Of a stretch of DNA of 64,000 nucleotides, positions 36,358 through 47,447 are shown in pieces. Numbering within the stretch: position 1 is the first letter of the stretch; every line of letters starts with the position of its first letter. The notes under the pieces were generated by a model. The model made no database searches, had not been told where the DNA came from, and worked only from the letters and a program-made list of their open reading frames with translations. The stretch is taken from the NCBI GenBank assembly GCA_000310025.1, contig FN648619.1, positions 569,407 to 633,406 on the forward strand. Reading direction: 5' to 3'. This DNA is from Ectocarpus siliculosus (taxonomy: Eukaryota; Sar; Phaeophyceae; Ectocarpales; Ectocarpaceae). Both the position numbers and the translations under genes were made by a program.

Positions 36358-39300
36358 ACACAATGACCGCCTCAACACGACAGTACCTCTCTCGCCGGTC
36401 CCCAATTTTCCACCACACGGACTGTCAGGTTTGAGAATGCGACAACCCCTTCCGCGCACGAGGTCATTTTTGCGCAGTCTCCCGTGCCCACAGACTGTCC
36501 AGAGACATTGAGGCTGTGCGAGAACTCCGTTGCCGGCATTGGCTCGCACGGGCGGCAGACACAGGTGTACCCGTCGGGGCACGTTCCTGCTTGTTCGAGA
36601 GAAAAACAAGGCATGCGAAACGAGCTGGATTCTTTGAGGGCGGTTGAGGTCGCGACCGTTGTTGCGCACGTTTTATTGGCCTGACGCAGTTGGTGGAGCG
36701 GGGCTGTAGCGAAGAGGGGAAACCCCGCCTGGTCCGATTGGGCAACTCTTGAGACTATTTTTTTGTCATGCGTGTGGTCGCCGCGCAGTTGCTACCTGCA
36801 GCGCGATGTATTGTTTCTCACCTGAAGAGGTAATCGTACATGCAACACATTTGGCAGACAATATTGGTGGGCGACACAGAACTGACGGGAAGGTTGAAAA
36901 GGGTAGAACGTTCACGGTGCTTACAGTCGCCGCCCCCTATCGACATCAGAACCCATGCCCGCGTTCGGGGACACACCATCCGTCACAGAACTTCATCGTG
37001 CTATTGCAGCTCGAAACCACAGTACGGAGAAAATGAGAACTGCCATGGTGCTTCAAAGAATGTGGTGCGGCAGCATAAGGAATCTTTAAGGAATATCGGT
37101 TTTTGGGACGGAACCGACACATCAGAACGGTAACCTAAAGAAAGATTGTCATCTTCTTTGCGCATGTCTCAAATCGCGACTTGTTTCGTCGAGCTCCCGT
37201 ATCCCGCTGTCTCCCTTGTACACAACCACCGACGCTGGGTAGCGAATGGCATCATCCGGACAAAAGAAAATTGTAAAATTTTACAGTTTACACAAACTTT
37301 CAACCCATCAAGAACATATAGGCTAACTGATGCAGGACGCCTCAGAACTTGGGTTGCTAGGCGTACTTACTACCGAGTTCCGTGCACTTAGAGTCGAACA
37401 AATTCTCGGCGATCTTGAAAAACCCTTCGGGGCACACTACCGCCCCGTACACGTTCTCGGACTGGATGCAATGCCCTTGTTCGGAGTCCAGCACCCCGAG
37501 CTGCACTTGTAGAGTTCTTCGTGAAAGGTACGGCATTACATGAATCAGGCGGTGCGTAGCAGTTGGTCAGGGTGAGCGGCAGCGAGTGGCGGGGGGAAAG
37601 GTAGAGGGAAACGGGTATACGTCCGTTGTTTGGGGATTTGAGTACGAGGAACTGGACCAAGTTGTAGGGAAGGATTAACAGGTTATGGCGGCGGGAGCTG
37701 CAACTCCCTAGGATAGAATTTTCAGAGGGGATTCTGGTCGTGAGGATCCCTGCCTGCAGGGCGCGCCACCAACGATTGTTCAGTCTACCAAAGCGACCAA
37801 GGCAACAGCAACCACTGCTGTTCAAAGAGATTCATCAAGAATTGCCACCAGTGTAAACCTCAAAATGCTCTCCGTGTCAGTACGTAGAAATCGCGAGTGT
37901 GGTACCGCATGGAAATTGGGACAAAATCAACCATGTTTCCAAATTGATAGAGTATACGGTTGTACTGCCCGACGATTCTCCCGGCCCCTCTGACGTTGTC
38001 CCAAGGGGGATCACGGAAGGCAACCCAAGGCGAACAACCTACGCAAATTTTGCTTTTTCCCGGCTTGAAATATTATATGAACTTGACTAGGGAACCTCGA
38101 AGGGGATGAAAAGCCAGTGTCCACTCCAAAGATACCATTCCAACGTCCATGAATATAGAACATACGATCTACCATCGCGCCCCAGATAGGGTCCGAAATC
38201 CTCGAAAGCACAAGCACACCATAAAAAATCAATACTTGGGTACCCTGCGGTCGCTCTCGTGAGAAGGAATATCAACGAAGTTCGTTCCCTTTTCTCAACA
38301 TAGGGTGAAACACAGGTAGGTGAAGGTTACACAAAATCAACATCAAGACATCGAAGAAGGCCATTCTGAACACATGATCCCGGATTCGAGCGACAAACTC
38401 ATGTGCGACAAGAACTTGCTGGTAAGGGTAATACTGTAGGGATGTAATCGACTCAGCCAAAAAAACTTGTCGAACTGTGCAGACGCTGTGCATGTAGCAG
38501 CAAACCCACCGCGGGGGGCGCCACATGATGGCAGAGATCAGCGATGCAAACCAGGGCATCCGCCACAGGCTTTTTATTTGCTGCACGGAGGAGTCTGTGG
38601 ACAACACGACAAAAGAGCGGGCGACAGCAATCGAGTACTGCTCACAACACCTGCTCCCGTCGGTGTTTCTCCCTACAGCGGCCTCTTTATCCCAACCCCC
38701 AGTTTCACGAGAACCCGGGAACGGCCCGTGTTACTCATTCGGGGCTTGTCGTTTCTTTGAACTTTCAACTAACCTGAGGTCGGCGTAAGAGAGAGGCACA
38801 TCCCACGTGGAGTACCCGCCGGACACGGCCGCCTCGTGGGTCTCGTTGATAAGCATAAGGGCACGCACCACTTCCTTGACAAGGTCCGACGGGACGTGGG
38901 GAAACGCCTGTAGAGGCCATTCTGGCACCAAATCTGTCGCTCGGGACACAGTGACGAGCGCGAGTTTTTGTCGGGGTGGTGAGCACGTTTAGGGTGACGT
39001 GATTCCTGGATGCCAATCTACAGCAACGCATTCCTTGACGATTTTGGGTGGCTGCTTGACAACAACAAGGGGACGGGGAGCGATGACGGACCGCTCGGCA
39101 CTTGAAAGCTGGTGCTGTTGTTTGTCACTCTGTGGTTGCTCTGAGGCTGCAATTCTGCCTTGATGATGAGAAGGGAAGCTTGCCGTTTATTCCCTACCTC
39201 CTTTTGCCCTTGCCAACGGTTCATGGACAGAGGCGGACCCGCGAGCACATAAGCGAACCGAAGCGAGGTAAATATCTCGAGTGCACCAGAAACAACATGC

Positions 39301-40127
39301 CCCACCAAAATCGATCATATATCCATTCCGGGAGAGCAAGACAAATAAGTACAGAATCTCAGAAGATAAAACACAGTATATCCATTGTAAATCTCGAACA
39401 TCGTTCGGTTCAAATTCGCCACCGTTTGCATGCCGTCCAGAATACGACCTGGGCAAGACTCAAACTCCCGCCAAGGTTCCATATGCGGAAAACCTACTCA
39501 AGCCAATTGTTCTATTCGAGAATCGAAACGAATCCTCTACCACCCCAGCTAGTTCCGAATTTTCGTCGTGTTTTCTCGAACGTCACGTTGAGTGTTGTTT
39601 CTTCGATATTTTCAACAGTGTATGGAAATTTGATTGGTTAAAACAAGAAACACAAGCTCAAGAGCCCCACACCAGAACCCGAGCACCACGTTTACCCCCA
39701 AGGATATGGACTCCTGAAAGTCTCGGCGTTTCAGATATCTGTGGGGGGGGAGCACTACCTGTGGAACAAGGAAAAGGAAACCCGCTGGCAGCGATATCCT
39801 CCCGGGCGAGAATAAAGTTGACATCCGAAATGTTGACTTCCCCTGTGACACACATTGCGTCCGGTGACAGCGACGCACAAATAGAGAACAAAGCGCGGTG
39901 GGCGTATGTGATGGAGGAACAAAGAAATGTATAGAGAAGGGGGCAAGTCCGTTGCTCCTAGCTTCGGGTATTGTTTGATCTCTTGTTTTAGCCTTCTTAG
40001 ACCAGGTTCGCTCGGCGCCCACTCGGAGAGTGAGGGAACGGGTCTGGGATTTTGATCCTCCTTCAAGGTAATGTCCTTTGTCCTTTACAATGCCAAATAT
40101 AAATATCCAACAATTTAAAATATCCTG

Positions 40128-40178
40128 AAGCGTCCATACAACGTTCATACAGCGCTCATACAACGCTCATACACTAGT
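40128..40178 (+). repeat. Short tandem repeat, 12-13 bp unit
   Basis: Four imperfect units of the form CGTCCATACAA, CGTTCATACAG, CGCTCATACAA, CGCTCATACAC lie in an intron of the pseudogene copy. I see no matching array in the left arm. Confidence 0.6.
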
Positions 40179-41948
40179 TGCTCCATTACACGTAAGATCG
40201 GTTCGGATTCGTGGGGTGACGTCAGCGATTCAAGCGGGGGGGCGACGCGGTGGTGCAGAACGAAGCAGGGGGGCGTACTTTGAGAATGCCACAGACCCAG
40301 CGACGAACGCGACTGGAGTTGAATTTAGGACATGATTCTGCTTGAGATTTCGTTAGCCGTTAAAACAAGTCCGATAGGTCAGTAGCGGTCAAGGAATGCC
40401 TGTTGGTACAGGAATATTGAACGATCGTTGCTCTCACATGGGCCGAAACGTCTGTACTGGCTGAGGGAAAGACAGCGAGGCTTAGCAAGACGTACAAGGG
40501 GAATCGGGGGTGGCCTTTCACTTGACTTCGACACCCGACAGACATGTCGGAAATGTGTTCTTCTGTGTAATCATTGCGTCGGAAACTGGTGGCGTTGAGA
40601 GGCATGTACATCGCAGACAATTTAGAGACCACAAAGAACGGTGGGAACGACGCCCGATCAAGAATCAATTTCCACCAGATGCATATGATTTGCGATTGGT
40701 GCCGGTGTCACTCTATGCGGTTGCGGTTGGAAAGGGGCTAGGGTCCTGGTTGTGGGTGCTGGAAACGTTGCCAGCGATCATTAAAACACGATATCGCCAC
40801 TCCTATCAACTTCATGCGGAAGCACAAATGACACTCACATCGTCGATGTGAGCCCATCTCACCTGCAGCATCCATAAGCTGGACCATATCGGTTCGAACG
40901 AAACCGACATCGATGTTTCCGTTGATGACGTCGTAGACAATCTGCAAGACGCAGTTTAGAAACAAGTGCGGAAACAATGTTGGTCTTGAAGCTACAGTTC
41001 TGCTATACCTATAGATACCGACATGCAGGATACTGCCGAAATCAGATTGCCCTGCCGTCAGAGCCCGCGTCGGTTTTGCGCAGAAGCTATCGAGATTTTG
41101 GAGCTCCTCGAAAGAAGGATCATGGTGCAACTACTTGAACTCGACGCGTGAGGGTGGAATAGCAAGGAAGGTAGCGAGGTTTCAGCAGTCGCAACAACAT
41201 GAAGAGCAACACCAACAGATATCACAGCGAGCAACAGCAATAGTGTACCTCACCTTTTCTTGGTTGTACGTAAATCGAACCTCCTCAGTGTCCGCCATGA
41301 GGTTAAACCCCTGATCTTGGAGCAGACCCCACTGGAGCTGAAACGCCCCCAAACCTGACACCGATACGCCCTCGACAACTTTGTCCTGCGTGTTTGCGCG
41401 GTTCACGTTGCTGTCAGGGCAATATGCGCCTTGGGTCGACGGAATCGCTTTTTTTTTTGCGTGGCTCGTTTACGAGGTTGTTTGAGATTTGCCTCTCGCG
41501 CGTGTGGGCGGGACCAGCACGTGCGCGTTGCGAAAAATCTGGTGTACGTGTCGGACCCCGTTCCCCCAGAGAAACGAAAATAAACTCGGCAATCGCTGAA
41601 GGGAGACGGCGGGCTTCCTTCCAAGGACTATGTAGTGTGACTCTCGTCACCTACAAGTTGATGAAAAGGTCTCGATAATATTGCCAACGAGTAGGTAAGG
41701 CGATCGGTCATACCATTTTTGGTCTGACCTGCAAGTGTGCGACTTGTGTGATATCGCTTCAGTTTGCAGCCGTGACGACCACCCCTCCAAACGAGTTCAG
41801 CTCGTTCCCTAGGCGAAAGTTTCTCAGCGAGAGGATGGCACTGACCCCAAACTCGCTGAACAATGTCGCGGACGGTTGTCGTGTATGCAGGTAATTGGTA
41901 GAGACAGAGAGACAAAGACAAAAAATACAGGAGAGGTTAGGGGAAAGA

Positions 41949-42000
41949 AAAGAGAGAGAGAGAGAGAGAGAGAGTGTGTGTGTGAGAGAGAGAGAGAGAG
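41949..42000 (+). repeat. (GA)n microsatellite
   Basis: A GA run broken by a GTGTGTGTG tract, in an intron of the pseudogene. The left arm has a shorter CT-rich tract at the matching place (10843-10870), so the tract has changed length since the duplication. Confidence 0.85.
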
Positions 42001-44240
42001 GTGGACGGAGGGGAGGAGGGAAATGTTTCGTGGAGGCGTAGATAATTGCCATGCACGCTCCAGTCGTGTATCGAGAATAGCGCAACGTGAACATCGTACT
42101 TCGCTGGCACGTTCCCCCATTGTCGAAAAAGGAGAAGACATAGAGACATCGGAGGTGGACGGTGCGTATGCTAGAGTCCGCGCGGCAGCGAGGAGGATGA
42201 AGCAAGGGCTGTTTGCGAATATGTAGACCATGTGTTCGGCTCGTGGTCGTCGCCCAGGTGAGATTTATTCGAAAATAGAAAGCCTGCACGACTACCTTGC
42301 GGTTTCGCTTCTTGCAGCGGGGATACACAACGCGTGTTACCTTCCCATACAGCTGGCAGTGCCGGGGTTTGCGAACGAGAAGTCGACGCTCTCAGACGAG
42401 ACGGAATTCCAGACGTCGTCGAAGGCCAGAGGGACGGCAATGAAGCCCACACCTGGGTATACTTCGCCAACGGTCTGGTTCAGGTAGGCGCTGAACGTCG
42501 GCTCGAAGGACTCGAGAAACGCCTCAGCCCCTGGAAACAGAGCAACAAGCCGACATTCTAAAGCAATGCGATTGTCGCGTTGTGTGACGTACAGACGCGA
42601 TTAACGGCATTAGCCCGACGAGTTATGAGCCAGAGAAGAAGTGTCACATAATATGTGTCGTGTATGAAGACGTCAAGGTAGTTGATGTACGATCGACGCA
42701 AGTAAATGAAGCTTTAATGCACGTCGTGAGGCCCCCAACGCGCCCCTGCGTGGGGTTTTAGTTTATCGAAGGCTTGGAACGTCCGGGATGCCTTTCAACT
42801 ATCGCGAGCGACTTCTCAAGCCTTTGGCTGTGAGATTATTCCGGTGATCAATATTCTAAAACAATTTGTTGAGGCTATTTGGGTATTCCATAGTGTGTCC
42901 CACCGACAGGCCATATAACGCGTTTGGTATGACAACGTTTACTGGGTTTTGGGAAAGAGACTACATACAGTAAAACCGTAGTCCCCGGCGGATTAGGGAC
43001 AACAAGATGGACAACAAGATGGATGATGGATATGTTGGCTTTGCTGATAACGACGTTGCATGTGCGACTGAGGCACAACATGCGTTATAGATCGGGGATG
43101 ATGCAGCGCTTCTCCCCGCACCGGCACGTTCACTATGCACTCCACCGTTTCGCCACAAACACCTCGAGTTTCCGATCGAGCTCACCCCCCTCCCGGAAAT
43201 AAAAATATTTTCTTCATCCAAACATGCAAACTACACTACTAGAAGGACAGCACCACGTGCACGAAACAACATATCTTCACACCTACAGTAGGTACCTCCA
43301 GAGGGTCGGACGGGGGGAAATAAATCAAGAGCATTTTGTGGTCAAGAAGAGTGAACATCCAAACATTTCTGAGCCTCCGTCCGACCAATCAAACCCTGGC
43401 ACATGGCGGGAATTCGGCATTGTAATCTTCGCGCCATCCCGCCCGACCCGTACAAAGCACAAACACCCACGACAAGAGAGTATGTTATACACCCACCTGT
43501 ATTGGCTCCTCCTCCTATTCGGTATGTGATGTTCATCGGCATCACATCGGGCGGCGCTGCGCCGCCGGTTGCTGCTCACTTCTGCCGAGAGAAAAGCCGC
43601 CGCAAACCCGCACCGTAGTAACTCAACTTGACGCTCCGTGCTCTCTTCACAACACACAGGTCGAGAGCCCAAAGCAACTTTCGCGAGGTCCCCGTCCTGA
43701 AGTTTATATGCGTACATCTGCTCCATCAATGTAGGCTCAGGGACGAGTGTGTACATACTGCAATGCCTACACATACCCCACGGTTCGTTCAAGTTTGGAC
43801 TAAATATTTCACGCAGCCATATTTCTCCATTGCCTCGTGTGGTCTTATCGCGTGGACCTCCTGTTTGTCTGCTTCCTTTCCATCTTGCATCGCCCCTTGA
43901 CGACATGTGCCCTCATGAGCCCACGCTCTGGGGACCCGCTCTCTGAGAATGTGCTTTCCATGATGAAACTGCTGCTGTACACCCAGCCTGTTTCGTCCGT
44001 TCGTGCCAGAAAATCTCGCCGCATACGCGCAGGGATCCACACGCACGAGAAATCTGGAGGGAGTACTTCCGCTGCCCATGAGGCACTCACCATTGATTTG
44101 TTTAACTCTTGGTCAATAATACAGTACATTTTGGGCCAGGTTTGCTCAGCGCTCACTCACCATATGGGAATCAAGTATACAACATGATAAGTACCGACGG
44201 CCGTTTCATTTTTTGTTCGTTTGGTTCGTCGTCGGATTCC

Positions 44241-45029
44241 TCTCGGGCTCTTCGAGATAGTCTGCTGCCTGTGGATTGGTCTCCTGCTGGATTAGTCCTG
44301 CTGTCTGCTGCGGGTTTTTCACCTTGCGTCACCCCTTGCAGGCACTACACCCCCATGAGCTAATTCCTTGGGCATGCCTTCTCGTGTCTCGAGTAGCGTT
44401 CCTTGCATGATGAATTTCGACAGCTGCGGCAAGCTTCATTTATTTGTCGTCGAATGCTCTGTAGACAAAAGCACATGTACAGTATGCATAATGTGTACGA
44501 CCCGACACTTGACTGCAGCTTGGAACAGCCCATTATTTCGGAATAGACCGATCACGCAGCGGCGGAGAGTTTTCGTTTGACAGATCATTGCGGTCAAGCC
44601 CTTGTCGTTGTGAGTAATCCATGTGTGCTCACAGGCAGGCAGCCCCGGACTCATAGCTTCACGCAGCATGGTTACAGACAGACGAGTTTGCACGCATTCC
44701 CGTGGCGGGTGGACGTAATTTTACTCTCCTCGGTCTGTGCCCTCTGTGCCGCAGGTAACAGAGCATTCCGTCCATTCCCGATATTTTGTCGTTGACCAAC
44801 AGAGAACTATGTACAAGGGATGTATTGTAAAATGTAAGTTACCTATACAGATGTTTTTGTACTTAGGACCAGCTGGCATCACTGGTATAAATCATCAGTG
44901 TACAGACTTAAAAAGACTCGAAATAAGTCCAGTACCCAGCCGGTTTCCCTCCACTCACTGAAAAGACTCCACCACATCATCCCGTTCGACTGTGGGTATA
45001 TCTCGAATGGGTAAGTCTTTCTGTGTGTG
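44241..45029. other. Stretch without recognisable genes
   Basis: Beyond the outer end of the duplication arm I find no coding chain. Sequence at about 44325-44440 loosely echoes 43890-43975 (a CCCTTG block, CCCATGAGC, and TGATGAA followed by a short C-rich part), suggesting an old local duplication. Confidence 0.35.
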
Positions 45030-45122
45030 NNNNNNNNNNNNNNNNNNNNNNNNNNNNNNNNNNNNNNNNNNNNNNNNNNNNNNNNNNNNNNNNNNNNNNN
45101 NNNNNNNNNNNNNNNNNNNNNN
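45030..45122. other. Assembly gap (93 N)
   Basis: A run of N follows a GTGTGTG tract. The flank GTGGGTATATCTCGAATGGG resembles 27239-27258, so the gap probably lies in a microsatellite-bearing repeat. Confidence 0.99.
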
Positions 45123-47447
45123 CTCGAAAGGGGAGAGATTGAGGTACTTTCGAGGCCTTGGTTGTCTTCTCCAAGGTGGTCGGCCTTGTCAAGGTCTTCA
45201 CAAGGGGGCGAGAGCATCCGACATTTTGGGGAAGGCGGGTCGACCTCCACCTGTGTAGCGTTCTATGACGCTATGAGTTCTTTGCTAGTCTATCAAACTA
45301 TTTACCTTAGATAGAGACAGATTCGTTGGGTCTAAAGTGTGGGAGGCCCAACGCCACCGACTACACCGATAATCCCAAGCCGGACGGCAGGGTCAGCGGG
45401 TGGGTTCGGCCGAAGAGAAAACGTGATGGGGAATACTGCATAGTAGACTAGTACTTCCGATCACACAAACCACCAAAAGTATGCGCCAGCGTACGACATC
45501 GTACCATGTACTGGTACGAGACCAAATTTAGCTGTAAGGGCAGCCATCACGCCCCCATGGCTCAAGACATTTTGAGCCATCATTCCAGAGCTGAGTTTGT
45601 TCTAGCCCGGAGTAAGATCAGAAGTCAGAGGAGCTCGCAAAGGCTACCTCTCGAAGCCGTATATACGTGCCGCCGCGGGGGTTCCGACAGTGGCTGAGAG
45701 ACCGACATGTGCCTCATCCGCAGAGGCGGGAGCCAAAGAGGTCCATCGCACACAGACCCCGTGGAGGTTGAATATTCGACGAAACAAGCTAAAAACACCC
45801 AAGGGGCGAACGTGCCGGCGAGCCAGTATCTAGACTAGAGGTGGACGCAATCAGGAGCCTTAAAATAGAACGGCGAAATAACCAAAAAAGTCGACATCCG
45901 ATAGGTCAAAGGCGCTTGCGGCAACGCGTCTTCGCAGCTCGCGGAGGGTAAGCCAACTCTGATCAGATGTACGGCTGAACCCTTACCGCACTGGTGCTTG
46001 GGAACTCTATAATTTGGTTAATTCTCCAAGAATACCATGTGAGAGGGGGTCTCAGCCAGTTGACTCGGCAGATAGATGCTCTTGCTGTAGGTTGCGACGT
46101 CCAAGGGAAAAAATCACTTGGTTCGCAGCGAAGGTAGTACAACAATAGACACGCGGTTTTCTTGAAAACTGTCAACATCCCCTTTCACCACACTACACGC
46201 AGGGCGAACGGTTGCAGCAGCTAGCTATACTCTTCTAGCCGCCCGCTCCAAATATATATATATATCTAATAGAGCAATCTCGAGAACTTCGACCGAAGCA
46301 AAAGTCACAACGTCCCAGAGAAGAAGCCGGAGACTGCCTAGAAGAGGCCTGAGTCTAAAACAAGCACAATTTCCGAAGTACCACAGGTCAAATTCTTTAA
46401 CCCTAATTTTCGCCGCAACAGATACTGAGAACCCTGAAGGAGCTTCAGAACGTACTGAGATACCACCCGATCGCCGATCAAACAACAGGATATCCAAGAT
46501 GCCGTCACAACACACACCCGATTTTCAAGGGCTACCTTGCAGACAAAACAACCGCTTCAAAACCGTAGTCTCTTGCATGCTAAATTTACAAGCACCAACA
46601 AATGCAATGGTTTGGACATCAAACAATAAGGGCTGGTCCCAAACATACAACGAAAACGACAAAAACAACAACGGGAAAATGTCAAGCTCTCTGCGAACAT
46701 TCTCTACTAATAACCCACTCTGCTTGTTACGAATACAGCACAGCCTAAACAACAGGATCTAAGCAAACGCGGTGGCAGTTCAGCGATGGTGTCGCCAAAA
46801 GCTGGACACGCGTTGGTCGATATGAGAGAGTGCTTCTCGTATCGAAAAATAATGTTGGCAGTTGCGGGGTGAGACCGGGTCAGTGACCGAACATCTAGAC
46901 CCCCCCGCTTCACGCTATCTGGGTTCGTTCCCAAAACCTCTTCACGGCGAAAATTGTCGATGAATCGGCTCTCGTTGGTATCTGTACGACAGTGGATACT
47001 ACGAGCGTGGAGGGCGAGGCCTTCTCCTTGTTGGCTTGATTCGGCTCGAGTCGATGTATTGTTCACCACTCAGGGTGTCACGAAGATGAGCACCTGGTTC
47101 GTGGACCGCGAAGAACAGCAGCACCACATGCAGAGAGACAGAAACAGACAACGCGAGAAGAGACGATCGATGTACTCAGAGAAACTTTCGGGGTTAACAT
47201 CACGGTAGTAATCACTGCGATTGATTATTTCGAGGCGGCACAGTGGAAAGCATTTCGATTGACTCGCTCCTCACGCGCCGAAAGGCCAGCCGGTTTACAA
47301 CCATGAGTGCAATCGGAGAAACAAGGGGAGCCTCGAGATGTCTCACACCGCAGAGTGTCGTATTTTCCCAACGGCATTGGCTACTCGACGATACAATCCC
47401 CGCGCTCGAGAGGAATCACGTCGACAAGACCTCGAGGTAGACAAGAT
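45123..47447. other. Unassigned stretch between gap and LNR gene
   Basis: A plus-strand region at about 45335-45700 is nearly open in one frame (containing YWYETKFSCKGSHH) with one stop near 45450. It has the look of a decayed element or exon, but I cannot name it. An AT dinucleotide run lies at 46254-46266. 46200-46800 is locally richer in A. Short minus-strand frames up to 120 codons have no recognisable domain. Confidence 0.35.

Larger units (their letters stand above)
36366..42530 (-). pseudogene. Truncated pseudogene copy of receptor ectodomain
   Basis: Exons matching the receptor are at 42341-42530, 41729-41855, 41254-41385, 40863-40941, 39759-39842, 38774-38939, about 37380-37510 and 36366 to about 36670, with splice borders mostly kept. 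The second exon has TGA at 41759-41761 where the other copy has CGA (Arg). All membrane-spanning exons are missing, because similarity stops at the exon ending GAGAGAG. In the first exon the DFLFLNPG block has become DFSFANPG. It could yield at most a short truncated protein. Unlike the left copy it keeps a TGCAG acceptor and an unshifted frame in the Cys-rich part. Confidence 0.85.
36365..44240 (-). repeat. Right arm of large inverted duplication
   Basis: The minus strand matches 4120-16250 of the plus strand, apart from the retroelement block and the 9490-9890 insert found only there. Length without those inserts is close to the left arm. The inner end (36365) coincides with an exon-intron border of the receptor gene and with the end of the dispersed 1.2-kb repeat; the outer end is near 44240. 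Confidence 0.85.
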
